Shown here one piece after another: positions 48,119-56,407 of a stretch of 64,000 bases of DNA (the stretch's first letter is position 1; every line of letters starts with the position of its first letter). Location of the stretch: positions 1,488,001 through 1,552,000 of the forward strand of contig NZ_CP157000.1 of the NCBI RefSeq assembly GCF_039905635.1. Direction: 5' to 3'. Made by a program: the position numbers and the translations under genes. The DNA is from Microbacterium sp. ProA8. Its GTDB lineage: Bacteria > Actinomycetota > Actinomycetes > Actinomycetales > Microbacteriaceae. Under the pieces are notes generated by a model. The model was not told the DNA's origin. It ran no database searches and saw only the letters and a program-made list of their open reading frames with translations.

Positions 48119-48191
48119 GCCGCGGCATCCGTCTGCCTCGCGCGTCGTCGGCGCGCACGACCGGGGCCGAACGGACGGCGGATGCCTCGGC

Positions 48192-50159
48192 TCAGGCGCT
48201 GACGGGCGTGAGCGCCTGTGCGACCAGGCGCTGCAGCGTCGTCATGCCGTCGCGCGACAGGATCGACTCCAGGTGGCCCTGCACGGACGCGAAGCCCGGT
48301 CCGCGCAGCGCGTAGACATCGCCCATGGCATCGGCCGCGATCTCCGCCTCGCCGGCGCGCGTGGTGCCGGCGGGCACACGGGCCGTGAAGGTGTTGTAGA
48401 AGCCGATGGATGCCGGCGTCCCGAAGACGTCGACGGACTTCTGCAGTCCCTGGTGCGGCGCGTCGAGCGGTGCGAGACCGATCCCGAAGGTGTCGGCGAG
48501 GATCTGGTGGCTGAGGCACACGGCGAGGAGCGGCCGGCCGGCTTCGCGTCGTCGCGCGACGACCTCCCGCATACGACGGATGCGAGGGCTCGACGCGTCC
48601 CGCGGGTCGCCCGGCCCCGGTCCGGAGACCAGCAGCTCGGCGCCATCGACCTGGGAGTCGGTGACCGCGTCCCACGGCGCGATCTCGACGTCGAGTCCGA
48701 GATGGCGGAGCTGGTGCGCGAGCATCGTGGTGAAGCGATCCTCGGCGTCCACGACGAGTGCCGACCGGCCCGCGAACGGTGCGGGGCCGTCGGCGCCCTG
48801 CGGGTTCAGCCAGAACTCGGCGAGGCGCCCGTTGCGCGAGGCCAGCAGCTCGGCGATCGCCGGGTCGTCTGCGAGCCGGCGCGGGGCGGGAGCAGGGGCG
48901 TCCTCGTCGATGACGTAGGCCGCCGCCGCATCCGCCACGGCGACGTTCGTCACCGCGGCGACGGCGGCTTCTGCCGCCGCGTCACGGGGAACGGCGCCGA
49001 TCGCGCCGAGCACTCCGGCCGCCTTCCCGTGCGTCTCGCCGACCTCGCCGTAGGGGTCGGAGTGGCGGACCAGCGTCGCGCCCACCGGGACGCGCAGGCG
49101 GCCGTCCTGGAGGTAGGCGGTGCGGATCAGGATCGGGGCGTCGAGGTCGTGCGTCGCCTCGTCGGCGGCGAGTGTCAGGCGCGGGGTGAACAGCGCCGCC
49201 ACGCCGGAGTAGTAGCCGCGGGGCGTCGTCTCGTGCCGGCTGATGACGGTGCAGGCGTTCTGCATCGGGGAGCCGGTCACGGTCGGCGCGAACATCGTCT
49301 CGCGGAGGATGTCGCGGGGATCCAGCCGGCTGCGTCCCCGCAGGACGTACTCGGTGTGTGTGAGCCGCGACATCTCCTTGAGATGCGGGCCGGTGATGCG
49401 GCCGCCGTCGGAGCAGACGGCGCTCATCATCTTGAGCTCCTCGTCGACGACCATGAACAGCTCCTCGGTCTCCTTCGTGGAGCGGAGGAACTCGGTGAGC
49501 GTCTCGGCGGTCGCGCCCCCGGCCGGGTGGCGGAACGTCCCCGAGATCGGGTTCATGGTGACGACGCCGTCACGGGCGCTGACATGCGCCTCGGGGCTCG
49601 CGCCGACGGCGACATGGCCCGGGGTGACGACCGCGAAGGTCCAGTAGGCGCCCCGCTCGTGCTCGAGGAGAGCCCGGAACCACGTGAGGGCGGCGGTGGC
49701 GGCATCCGTCGACACGCCCGCGGTGAAGTCGCGGCGGATGACGAAATTGGCGCCCTCGCCCCGCCCGATCTCGTCGGCGATCACCCGCCGGACGATGTCG
49801 GCGTACTCCTCGTCGGCGATGTCGAAGCCCGCGTCCTGCAGGGCCACCGGCTCGGTCGGCAGCTGCGCGAGCGCCTCCTCACGGGGGAGCGCCGTCCGCT
49901 CGCGGACGATGAGGCAGCGCAGCGGCGCGCCGTCGTCGTGGCACTCGAACCCGCGCTCGCGGACTTGGCGGAACGGCACCAGCGCCAGCACCTCTCGGGG
50001 TGCTCCCGTGTCATCGGCGAGCGGGATGTCGGACAGCAGGTCGACGTCGACGACGTCTCCCGTGAGCAGCTCGACGGTCGCGTCATCACGGGCGATGAGG
50101 GCGAAGGGGATGCCGCGGTCGGCGATCTCGCGGAGCGAGGGGTGGGCGGGCCCGGTCAT
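48192..50159 (-). CDS. trpEG: Anthranilate synthase, fused TrpE-TrpG (PhzE-like architecture)
   Basis: A 655-residue fusion. The chorismate-binding part (about 1-420) has GANFVIRRDFTAGV, NPISGTFRHPAGG, KETEELFMVVDEELKMMS and the ETMFAPTVTGSPMQNACTVI signature. The C-terminal glutamine amidotransferase has nucleophile Cys in LLAVCLSHQILADTFG and the His/Glu pair in VQGHLESIL. PhzE, which makes ADIC for phenazines, has the same architecture, but no phz genes are nearby and the gene is preceded by a trp attenuator (two Trp codons), so tryptophan supply is the likelier role. ATG at 50159, AAAGAA upstream. Upstream in-frame extension runs through the attenuator and is rejected. Confidence 0.88.
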   Translation of the reverse strand: MTGPAHPSLREIADRGIPFALIARDDATVELLTGDVVDVDLLSDIPLADDTGAPREVLALVPFRQVRERGFECHDDGAPLRCLIVRERTALPREEALAQLPTEPVALQDAGFDIADEEYADIVRRVIADEIGRGEGANFVIRRDFTAGVSTDAATAALTWFRALLEHERGAYWTFAVVTPGHVAVGASPEAHVSARDGVVTMNPISGTFRHPAGGATAETLTEFLRSTKETEELFMVVDEELKMMSAVCSDGGRITGPHLKEMSRLTHTEYVLRGRSRLDPRDILRETMFAPTVTGSPMQNACTVISRHETTPRGYYSGVAALFTPRLTLAADEATHDLDAPILIRTAYLQDGRLRVPVGATLVRHSDPYGEVGETHGKAAGVLGAIGAVPRDAAAEAAVAAVTNVAVADAAAAYVIDEDAPAPAPRRLADDPAIAELLASRNGRLAEFWLNPQGADGPAPFAGRSALVVDAEDRFTTMLAHQLRHLGLDVEIAPWDAVTDSQVDGAELLVSGPGPGDPRDASSPRIRRMREVVARRREAGRPLLAVCLSHQILADTFGIGLAPLDAPHQGLQKSVDVFGTPASIGFYNTFTARVPAGTTRAGEAEIAADAMGDVYALRGPGFASVQGHLESILSRDGMTTLQRLVAQALTPVSA

Positions 50160-50205
50160 GGCTGTGGTTCTTTCGTCGTGGGGGAGGCATCCCTTACGAA
50201 GAAGA

Positions 50206-50226
50206 AGACCGCCCCGAGGGCGGTCT
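50206..50226 (-). terminator. trp attenuator terminator
   Basis: On minus, AGACCGCCC and GGGCGGTCT form a perfect 9-bp stem with a 3-base loop, followed by TCTTCTTC. It lies between the leader peptide stop and trpEG, 46 bases before the trpEG start. A second small stem CACCGC/GCGGTG at about 50241-50256 overlaps the leader stop codon and could be the competing structure. Confidence 0.75.
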
Positions 50227-50247
50227 GGGTCGCGCGAAACCCACCGC

Positions 50248-50286
50248 CTATGCGGTGAGCCACCAGGTGGTGAGGCGTGCGGACAT
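50248..50286 (-). CDS. trpL: trp leader peptide (12 residues, two adjacent Trp codons)
   Basis: Reading minus from ATG at 50286: MSARLTTWWLTA then TAG. Two consecutive TGG codons in a 12-codon ORF just upstream of an intrinsic terminator and an anthranilate synthase gene is the classic arrangement for ribosome-mediated attenuation: stalling at Trp codons when charged tRNA-Trp is scarce would prevent terminator formation. A TAGGTT -10 box ends six bases before its ATG, so the leader peptide itself would be translated from a leaderless mRNA. Confidence 0.8.
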   Translation of the reverse strand: MSARLTTWWLTA

Positions 50287-50292
50287 GCGCCG

Positions 50293-50298
50293 AACCTA
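50293..50298 (-). promoter_or_regulatory. Leaderless -10 box of the trpL-trpEG unit
   Basis: TAGGTT on minus, exactly six bases before the leader peptide ATG. The -35 region is not a good match. It lies 41 bases after the ltrA stop. Confidence 0.5.
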
Positions 50299-50338
50299 CC
50301 ACACCGCCCATGGCCCTCGTCGGCCGCCGTCGCGGACG

Positions 50339-51574
50339 TCACGTCTGCCGCGCGCGCTCCAGGATCTCGGCACCGTGACGCCAGCCGATCGTCTCGTAGC
50401 CGACCACCACCACGGCGGGCGCGCACGCGATGAGCAGCAGCGCCACTCCGAGTGACGCGCCCGCCAACACGGCGATGACGCTCGCGGCGAGGAACGCGAC
50501 CGAGCCCACGTAGAGCCAGATGTGGAACGGATCGAACTGCATGACGGTCAGCGCGTAGATGCCGAACAGGAACGTCTCGTAGACGAGCACCGGGATCGCG
50601 ATGCTCAGCACGGCGAACGTCTCATCGACGTGCGCGTGGTGTGAGATGACGTTCGCGGCGACGTGGAGTCCGGCGCCGACGGCGATCAGCGACCCGAAGA
50701 CGAAGAGGTGCAGATATCCCCACGGGAACCCGCGCCAGCGATGATGCGTGAGCACCTCGCCGAACGGGATGACGAAGTAGCTCCACCACATGCCGAACGC
50801 CAGCGCGGTCCCGGCGAAGGCGATGAGGGCGGCCTCCATTGACCAGACGTCGTCCTGCACGACGGCGGAGATCGCGAGGATGGTGCCGAGGATCACCTCG
50901 CCCAGGGTGATGATGACGAGCAGGCCGTAGCGCTCCGCGATGTGGTGGGCATGCCAGGGCGTGGGTCCGAACCGCTTCTCGGCGAACAGCGGTCCCGCGA
51001 GTTCGAACAGCATGAGCAGCGTGGTGAACACCAGCGTCGTGCCGACGGGCAGGTTCAGGAAGATCAGCACGATCCAGCCGAGTTGGGCGATCGACACGTT
51101 GACGATGTACGCCAGACAGGTCTTGCGGCGCTTCTCGTCCTGCACGGCAGCGCGGATCCAGAGCGCGATGGTCGCCACGCGCATGACGACGTACCCGACC
51201 ACCATGACGGTGTTGTCCAGGTAGTGGCCCTCGTCGATCGAGTGGAACACGTCCGGCACGCCGAGCGCCACGATCAGCACGCCGACCATCACGACCAGCG
51301 TCGAGACGCGGAAGTAGGCGTCGTCGGTGTCGTAGGCCGACGCCAGCCACGAGTAGTTGATCCACGCCCACGTGACGGCGAATGTCGAGAAGGCGAAGCC
51401 GATGAGGGCCGACGAGACGTGGCCGAGCTCCAGGTAGTGGGCCATCTGCGACGAGATCTGGCTGAAGGCGACGACGAACGTCAGGTCGAACAGCAGCTCC
51501 AGCGGGGTCGCTGCCCGATGGGCCTCGTTCGGGTCCCTGCCGGTCATGCGTCCGAGGTGGTGGCTCAGGCTCAT
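50339..51574 (-). CDS. LtrA-family (low temperature requirement A) membrane protein
   Basis: A 411-residue protein with about 11 membrane helices. The family signature TPLELLFDLTFVVAFSQISSQMAHYL is near the N-terminus, and the conserved EKRFGPTPWHAHHIAERYGLLVIITLGEVILGT is central. LtrA was named from a Listeria cold-growth mutant; its biochemical role is unknown. Transcribed toward the trp leader, 53 bases away, with its own upstream region near 51600. Confidence 0.9.
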   Translation of the reverse strand: MSLSHHLGRMTGRDPNEAHRAATPLELLFDLTFVVAFSQISSQMAHYLELGHVSSALIGFAFSTFAVTWAWINYSWLASAYDTDDAYFRVSTLVVMVGVLIVALGVPDVFHSIDEGHYLDNTVMVVGYVVMRVATIALWIRAAVQDEKRRKTCLAYIVNVSIAQLGWIVLIFLNLPVGTTLVFTTLLMLFELAGPLFAEKRFGPTPWHAHHIAERYGLLVIITLGEVILGTILAISAVVQDDVWSMEAALIAFAGTALAFGMWWSYFVIPFGEVLTHHRWRGFPWGYLHLFVFGSLIAVGAGLHVAANVISHHAHVDETFAVLSIAIPVLVYETFLFGIYALTVMQFDPFHIWLYVGSVAFLAASVIAVLAGASLGVALLLIACAPAVVVVGYETIGWRHGAEILERARQT

Positions 51575-51701
51575 GGCGGGAAAGATACACCGTCTGCGCG
51601 ACGCACCTGCACGCGAGCGGGTCTCGTCGATCGCGGCATCCGCTCAGCACTTCGGCAGGCTCCTCCCCGGCGACGCCGGGCCTGGCGGGCTCCGCGCCGC
51701 G

Positions 51702-51707
51702 TAGGCT
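51702..51707 (+). promoter_or_regulatory. Leaderless -10 box (ispG)
   Basis: TAGGCT, exactly six bases before the ispG GTG at 51714. Confidence 0.55.
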
Positions 51708-51713
51708 GGGGGC

Positions 51714-52865
51714 GTGCCAGCCGTCAATCTCGGGATGCCCAAGGTCCCCGAAACGCTCGCCCCCCGCCGCAAGACCCGCCAGATCAAGGTGGGCAAAGTG
51801 CTGGTGGGCGGCGACGCCCCGGTGAGCGTGCAGTCGATGACGACGACGCCCACGACCAACATCAACGCGACGCTCCAGCAGATCGCCGAGCTCACCGCCT
51901 CGGGCTGCGAGATCGTGCGCGTCGCGGTGCCGTCGCAGGACGACGCCGATGTGCTGCACATCATCGCGGCGAAGAGCCAGATCCCGGTGATCGCCGACAT
52001 CCACTTCCAGCCCAAGTACGTGTTCCAGGCCATCGACGCCGGCTGCGGCGCGGTGCGCGTGAACCCGGGCAACATCCGCAAGTTCGACGATCAGGTGGGT
52101 GCGATCGCCGCCGCGGCGAAGGCCGCCGGGGTGTCGCTGCGCATCGGCGTCAACGCCGGTTCGCTCGACCGGCGCCTGCTGGAGAAGTACGGCAAGGCGA
52201 CTCCCGAGGCGCTCGTCGAGAGCGCCGTGTGGGAGGCGTCCCTCTTCGAGGAGCACGACTTCCACGACTTCAAGATCTCGGTCAAGCACAACGACCCGAT
52301 CGTCATGGTGAAGGCCTACCGGCTGCTCGCCGAGCGGGGCGACTGGCCGCTCCACCTCGGCGTGACCGAGGCCGGCCCCGCATTCCAGGGCACCATCAAG
52401 TCCGCGACGGCGTTCGGCATCCTGCTCTCCGAGGGCATCGGCGACACGATCCGGGTCTCGCTGTCGGCGCCGCCCGCCGAAGAGGTCAAGGTCGGCCACC
52501 AGATCCTGCAGTCCCTCAATCTGCGCGAGCGCAAGCTCGAGATCGTCTCGTGCCCGTCCTGCGGGCGTGCCCAGGTCGACGTCTACACGCTGGCCGACAA
52601 CGTCACCGAGGGCCTCAAGGACATGACCGTGCCGCTGCGCGTGGCCGTCATGGGCTGCGTCGTCAACGGGCCGGGCGAAGCGCGCGAGGCCGACCTCGGC
52701 GTCGCCTCGGGCAACGGCAAGGGCCAGATCTTCGTGAAGGGGCAGGTCATCAAGACCGTGCCCGAGGCCGACATCGTCGCCACCCTCATCGAAGAGGCGA
52801 ACCGCCTCGCCGCCGAGATGGGGCCTGACGCGGCGATCGGCACGGCGCAGGTCGTCACGTCCTGA
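51714..52865 (+). CDS. ispG: 4-hydroxy-3-methylbut-2-en-1-yl diphosphate synthase
   Basis: A 383-residue iron-sulfur enzyme, penultimate step of the MEP pathway. The [4Fe-4S] ligands are in [12 protein letters not shown] and [17 protein letters not shown]. The TIM-barrel half has [20 protein letters not shown] and [18 protein letters not shown] segments. Short two-domain bacterial form. An APH-like gene follows after 16 bases. Confidence 0.96.
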   Translation: MPAVNLGMPKVPETLAPRRKTRQIKVGKVLVGGDAPVSVQSMTTTPTTNINATLQQIAELTASGCEIVRVAVPSQDDADVLHIIAAKSQIPVIADIHFQPKYVFQAIDAGCGAVRVNPGNIRKFDDQVGAIAAAAKAAGVSLRIGVNAGSLDRRLLEKYGKATPEALVESAVWEASLFEEHDFHDFKISVKHNDPIVMVKAYRLLAERGDWPLHLGVTEAGPAFQGTIKSATAFGILLSEGIGDTIRVSLSAPPAEEVKVGHQILQSLNLRERKLEIVSCPSCGRAQVDVYTLADNVTEGLKDMTVPLRVAVMGCVVNGPGEAREADLGVASGNGKGQIFVKGQVIKTVPEADIVATLIEEANRLAAEMGPDAAIGTAQVVTS

Positions 52866-52881
52866 CGGTCTCGGCGAACTG

Positions 52882-53763
52882 ATGGGCCTCGACCGGCTGT
52901 CGCTCGTGCAGCGGAGTCTGGTCGACGAGTGGATGCCGGGAGCCGAGGTCGTCGCCGACCTCAGCTGGAACCAGGTGGAGACGGTCGTCCTCCGGGTCCG
53001 CCACGGCGAGCGGGACCTGATCGTCAAGGCGTCCGGCGACGCCGACCACCACCTGGGCCGCGAGCTCGACGCTCACGAGGGCGGCTTCGTCGCGCCGTGG
53101 CAGCACGGCGGCGATGCGGCGCGTCTGCGGCACGCCGACCGCGCAGCACGTGTGCTGGTGCTCGACTGGCTGCCCGGCGTGCTCGCGTACCGGACGCCCG
53201 CGGGAGTGGACCCCGAGGTGCACCGGCGTGCGGGAGAGCTCCTGCGGCGGTTCCACGATCAGGCTTGCCGCCCGTCGGACGGAACGGATGCCGCGGCCAC
53301 GCGCCGCGCCCTGCTCTGGCTCGACACAACCGACGCCATCGAGCCGGACATGCAGGTACGGCTGCGTCACGCGCTCGCCGCACTGCCGCCGGCCGAGGAC
53401 GACCTCGTTCCGACGCACGGGGACTGGCAGCCTCGCAACTGGCTCGTCGACGGCGGCGTCGTGCGGGTGATCGACTTCGGGAGGTTCGCCTTCCGCCCCG
53501 CCGCGACGGACTTCGTGCGGCTCGCGGCACAGGAGTGGCGTGAGAGCCCCGCCTGCGAGACCGCGTTCTTCGAGGGATACGGCGACGATCCGAGGTTCGG
53601 CTCCGGCGCGTCCGACCGAGCCTCCGGGACGCCGCACTGGCTCCTCCTGCGGCTGCGCGAAGCCATCGGCACCGCCTGCTGGGCGCACCAGGTGGGCGAC
53701 GCGGCGTTCGAGGCGCAGGGTCACCGGATGATCGCCGACGCGCTCGCCGAGTTCGAGCGCTGA
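52882..53763 (+). CDS. APH-family phosphotransferase
   Basis: A 293-residue kinase-fold protein. Brenner's motif is THGDWQPRNWLVD and the metal-binding motif IDFGRFAF; a lysine candidate is in RDLIVKASG and the hinge follows VLDWLPG. All core residues are present, so it should be active, but aminoglycosides, homoserine, fructosamine or other small molecules are equally possible substrates. The Shine-Dalgarno is weak. Close spacing to ispG suggests co-transcription. Confidence 0.82.
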   Translation: MGLDRLSLVQRSLVDEWMPGAEVVADLSWNQVETVVLRVRHGERDLIVKASGDADHHLGRELDAHEGGFVAPWQHGGDAARLRHADRAARVLVLDWLPGVLAYRTPAGVDPEVHRRAGELLRRFHDQACRPSDGTDAAATRRALLWLDTTDAIEPDMQVRLRHALAALPPAEDDLVPTHGDWQPRNWLVDGGVVRVIDFGRFAFRPAATDFVRLAAQEWRESPACETAFFEGYGDDPRFGSGASDRASGTPHWLLLRLREAIGTACWAHQVGDAAFEAQGHRMIADALAEFER

Positions 53764-53789
53764 CGTCCGCTCTCGCTCCGCAGCCGTGG

Positions 53790-53795
53790 CATGAT
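53790..53795 (+). promoter_or_regulatory. Leaderless -10 box (metallophosphoesterase)
   Basis: CATGAT, six bases before the GTG at 53802. Confidence 0.4.
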
Positions 53796-53801
53796 CCGAA
53801 G

Positions 53802-54548
53802 GTGCCCCTCGACCGGATCGCCGTCATCTCCGACGTCCATGGCAACCTGACTGCGCTGGAGGCGGTGCTCGGCGACATCGCCGGGCGCGGCATCCGACAG
53901 ATCGTCAATCTCGGCGACAACATCGGCAAGGGCCCGCGGGGTGCGGCGGCCACCGACCGGGTGCGCGAGGCGTGCGAGGTCAACATCCGCGGCAACTGGG
54001 ACGACTTCATCGATGCCGTCGGCGACGACCAGCCGGAGGAGATGCGCTGGTGGCGGGACGAGCTCTCGGTCGACCAGCGGCAGTGGCTCGGTGGTCTCGC
54101 GCTCAGCCACGACCTCGTGATGAGCGGCCGGCGCATCCGGCTGTTCCACGCGTCGGCCGAGAGCCCGCATGTCCGGGTGCACTTCCATCACACCGACGAG
54201 GAGTTCGACGGCATGTTCCGCGCCACCCCGATGACCGGCGACGGCCCCGCGCCGACGGTCGTCGGCTACGGCGACATCCACGATGCGTACATCGAGTCGC
54301 GCGACGGCCGCACCCTCTTCAACACCGGAAGCGTCGGCAATCCGCTCGACGAGCCGACGCCGAGCTATGTGATCCTCGAGGGCATCCGCGGCGCGACCGC
54401 CCCCGCGCCGTTCGAGGTGCGCTTCGTGCGGGTGCCGTACGACGTCGACGCCGAGATCGCCGTCGCGCACCAGGTCGGGATGCCCGCACGCGACGTCTGG
54501 GAGGTCGAGCTCCGCACCGCCGTCTACCGCGGACGGCAGAACGCATGA
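53802..54548 (+). CDS. Calcineurin-like metallophosphoesterase
   Basis: A 248-residue phosphodiesterase of the YfcE/ApaH-like group. Metal-binding motifs: ISDVHGNLTALEAVL (DXH), NLGDNIGKGP (GD), IRGNWDDF (GNxD, with Trp for the usual His), LALSHD and VGYGDIHDAY (usually GHTH). The Trp and Tyr-Gly-Asp changes are atypical and may alter metal or substrate preference. GTG start, leaderless layout. Its stop overlaps the next gene's ATG (ATGA). Confidence 0.82.
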   Translation: MPLDRIAVISDVHGNLTALEAVLGDIAGRGIRQIVNLGDNIGKGPRGAAATDRVREACEVNIRGNWDDFIDAVGDDQPEEMRWWRDELSVDQRQWLGGLALSHDLVMSGRRIRLFHASAESPHVRVHFHHTDEEFDGMFRATPMTGDGPAPTVVGYGDIHDAYIESRDGRTLFNTGSVGNPLDEPTPSYVILEGIRGATAPAPFEVRFVRVPYDVDAEIAVAHQVGMPARDVWEVELRTAVYRGRQNA

Positions 54549-55747
54549 GCACCGCCGTGCCCGCGCCCCCGGACGCCGGCGCGCCGCTCTCGCGCCCCAT
54601 CGTCGCGGGCATCGTGACCGCGCTGGTGGGTGTCACGAGCTCGTTCGCGGTCGTGCTGACGGGACTCGACGCTGTCGGCGCCACGCGTGCCCAGGCGGCG
54701 AGCGGACTGCTGGTGCTGTGCCTCACCATGGGCGCCTCAGCCATCCTGCTCGCCTGGCGGTACCGGATGCCGATCACGGTCGCCTGGTCCACGCCCGGGG
54801 CCGCCGTGCTCGCCGCGACGGGCTCGGTCGAGGGAGGATGGCCGGCGGCCGTGGGAGCCTTCCTCGTGACGTCGGCGCTCATCCTGCTGACGGCGCTGTG
54901 GCCGCAGTTGGGCCGGCTCATTGCCCGGATCCCGCCGTCCATCGCCCAGGCGATGCTCGCGGGTGTGCTGCTGCCGCTCTGCCTGGCACCGGTCAGCGGA
55001 ATCGTGGTGAATCCGTGGGGCGTCATCCCCGTCCTGATCACCTGGCTGGTGTTCGTGCGGATCGCCCCCCGATGGGCCGTGCCGCTCGCGTTCGTCGCGG
55101 CATCCGTCGTCGTGGGAGTGGATGTCGCCCTCACGGGCGCGACGATCGACCCGGCGCTCCTCGTGCCGCGGCTCGAGTTCACGGCGCCCACGCTCACCTT
55201 CGGAGCCGTCGCCGGGCTGGCGCTGCCGCTCTTCCTCGTGACGATGGCATCGCAGAACGTGCCGGGTGTCGCGATCATGCGCAGCTTCGGCTATGCGGTG
55301 CCGTGGCGGCCGGCGATGCTCGTGACCGGCGTCGGCACCGCCATCGGCGCGACGGCGGGCGGGCACGCGATCAACCTCGCGGCGATCAGCGCCGCGCTCG
55401 CCGCGGCGCCCGACGCCGATCCCGACCCGAAGCGACGGTGGGTCGCCGGTGTGTCGACCGGTGCCGCCGGCATCGTGCTCGGCGGGCTTTCGGCGGCGCT
55501 GGTCGCGCTGGTGGTGGTGGCTCCGGCGGCCGTGATCCCGGCGGTCGCCGGCATCGCGCTGTTCGGTGCGTTCGGCTCGGCGGTGCAGCAGGCGATCGAC
55601 GACCCGGGGGAGCGGCTGCCGGCTGTGGTGACATTCCTCGTCGCCGCATCGGGCATCGCGATCGCGGGCGTCAGCGCGGCGTTCTGGGCGCTGGTGGGCG
55701 GGCTCGTGGTGCGCGAAGTGCTCCATGCGGGGCGCCGCTCGCGCTGA
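54545..55747 (+). CDS. BenE-family transporter (benzoate/H+ symporter-like)
   Basis: A 400-residue membrane protein with about 12 helices. The BenE pattern is visible: GIVTALVGVTSSFAVVLTGLDAVGATRAQAASGLL, ITVAWSTPGAAVLAATG, TMASQNVPGVAIMRSFGYAVP and GGHAINLAAISAALAA. It likely imports benzoate or another aromatic or organic acid, although no aromatic degradation genes are in the window. Coupled to the phosphoesterase gene by an ATGA overlap. Confidence 0.88.
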   Translation: MSTAVPAPPDAGAPLSRPIVAGIVTALVGVTSSFAVVLTGLDAVGATRAQAASGLLVLCLTMGASAILLAWRYRMPITVAWSTPGAAVLAATGSVEGGWPAAVGAFLVTSALILLTALWPQLGRLIARIPPSIAQAMLAGVLLPLCLAPVSGIVVNPWGVIPVLITWLVFVRIAPRWAVPLAFVAASVVVGVDVALTGATIDPALLVPRLEFTAPTLTFGAVAGLALPLFLVTMASQNVPGVAIMRSFGYAVPWRPAMLVTGVGTAIGATAGGHAINLAAISAALAAAPDADPDPKRRWVAGVSTGAAGIVLGGLSAALVALVVVAPAAVIPAVAGIALFGAFGSAVQQAIDDPGERLPAVVTFLVAASGIAIAGVSAAFWALVGGLVVREVLHAGRRSR

Positions 55748-55759
55748 CGGCGGCGGGCG

Positions 55760-56395
55760 TCAGTGGAGCGTGCCGCCCGGCGTGGCGGCGTCGGCCGCCA
55801 CCTCGACGCTCGTCCGCACGGCGATCTCGAGCCCCTGGGCGATGTCGGCGAGGGGGAGAGCGGCGGAATCGGCCGCCGGCGCGTGCTCCGCCGACCAGGG
55901 GACATGGACGAATCCGGCGCGGGTTCCGGTTGCCGCCGCTTCGAGCGCCGTGAAGAACACGTGGTTGCAGACGAACGTGCCCGCCGAGTACGACACCTCG
56001 GCAGGGATCCCCGCGGCGGCGATGCGCCGAGCGATCTCCTTCACCGGCAGCGTGGCGAAGTGCGCCGCCGCGGCGCCCGGCACGCTCGGCACGTCGACCG
56101 GCTGCTCGCCGTCGTTGTCGGGGATGCGGGCATCCACCAGGTTCACGGCGACCCGCTCCACCCCGATCGCTGCTCGTCCACCGGCGAGGCCGGCGCCGAG
56201 CACGATGTCGGGTCGGTGCGCGGCGAGGAGCTCCCTGAGGCGCCCCGCCGCACCGGCGAAGGTGACCGGCAGAACGGCGGTGACGAGCACGTCGGGTCCC
56301 TCCCAGCGGGAGGCGACGCGGTGGACCGCCTCCCCGGACGGGTTGACGGCGTCGCCGCCGAAGGGCTCGAACCCGGTCAGCAGCACGGTGGTCAC
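55760..56395 (-). CDS. pcp: Pyroglutamyl-peptidase I
   Basis: A 211-residue cysteine peptidase removing N-terminal pyroglutamate. The catalytic E80 (GVERVAVN), C143 (GTFVCNHVFF) and a His at 164 (FVHVPW) are in place. GTG start at 56395 lies six bases after a TAGCGT box, whose TAG is the stop codon of the upstream RNB gene. Confidence 0.93.
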   Translation of the reverse strand: MTTVLLTGFEPFGGDAVNPSGEAVHRVASRWEGPDVLVTAVLPVTFAGAAGRLRELLAAHRPDIVLGAGLAGGRAAIGVERVAVNLVDARIPDNDGEQPVDVPSVPGAAAAHFATLPVKEIARRIAAAGIPAEVSYSAGTFVCNHVFFTALEAAATGTRAGFVHVPWSAEHAPAADSAALPLADIAQGLEIAVRTSVEVAADAATPGGTLH

Positions 56396-56401
56396 GACAC
56401 C

Positions 56402-56407
56402 ACGCTA
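56402..56407 (-). promoter_or_regulatory. Leaderless -10 box overlapping the RNB stop codon (pcp)
   Basis: On minus, TAGCGT begins with the TAG stop (56407-56405) of the RNB ribonuclease gene and ends six bases before the pcp GTG. The same TAGCGT/stop fusion is seen at 33577-33582. Confidence 0.5.

Noticed and set aside
48192..50159. PhzE of a phenazine cluster
   Set aside because: No other phz gene is nearby and a Trp-codon attenuator precedes the gene.
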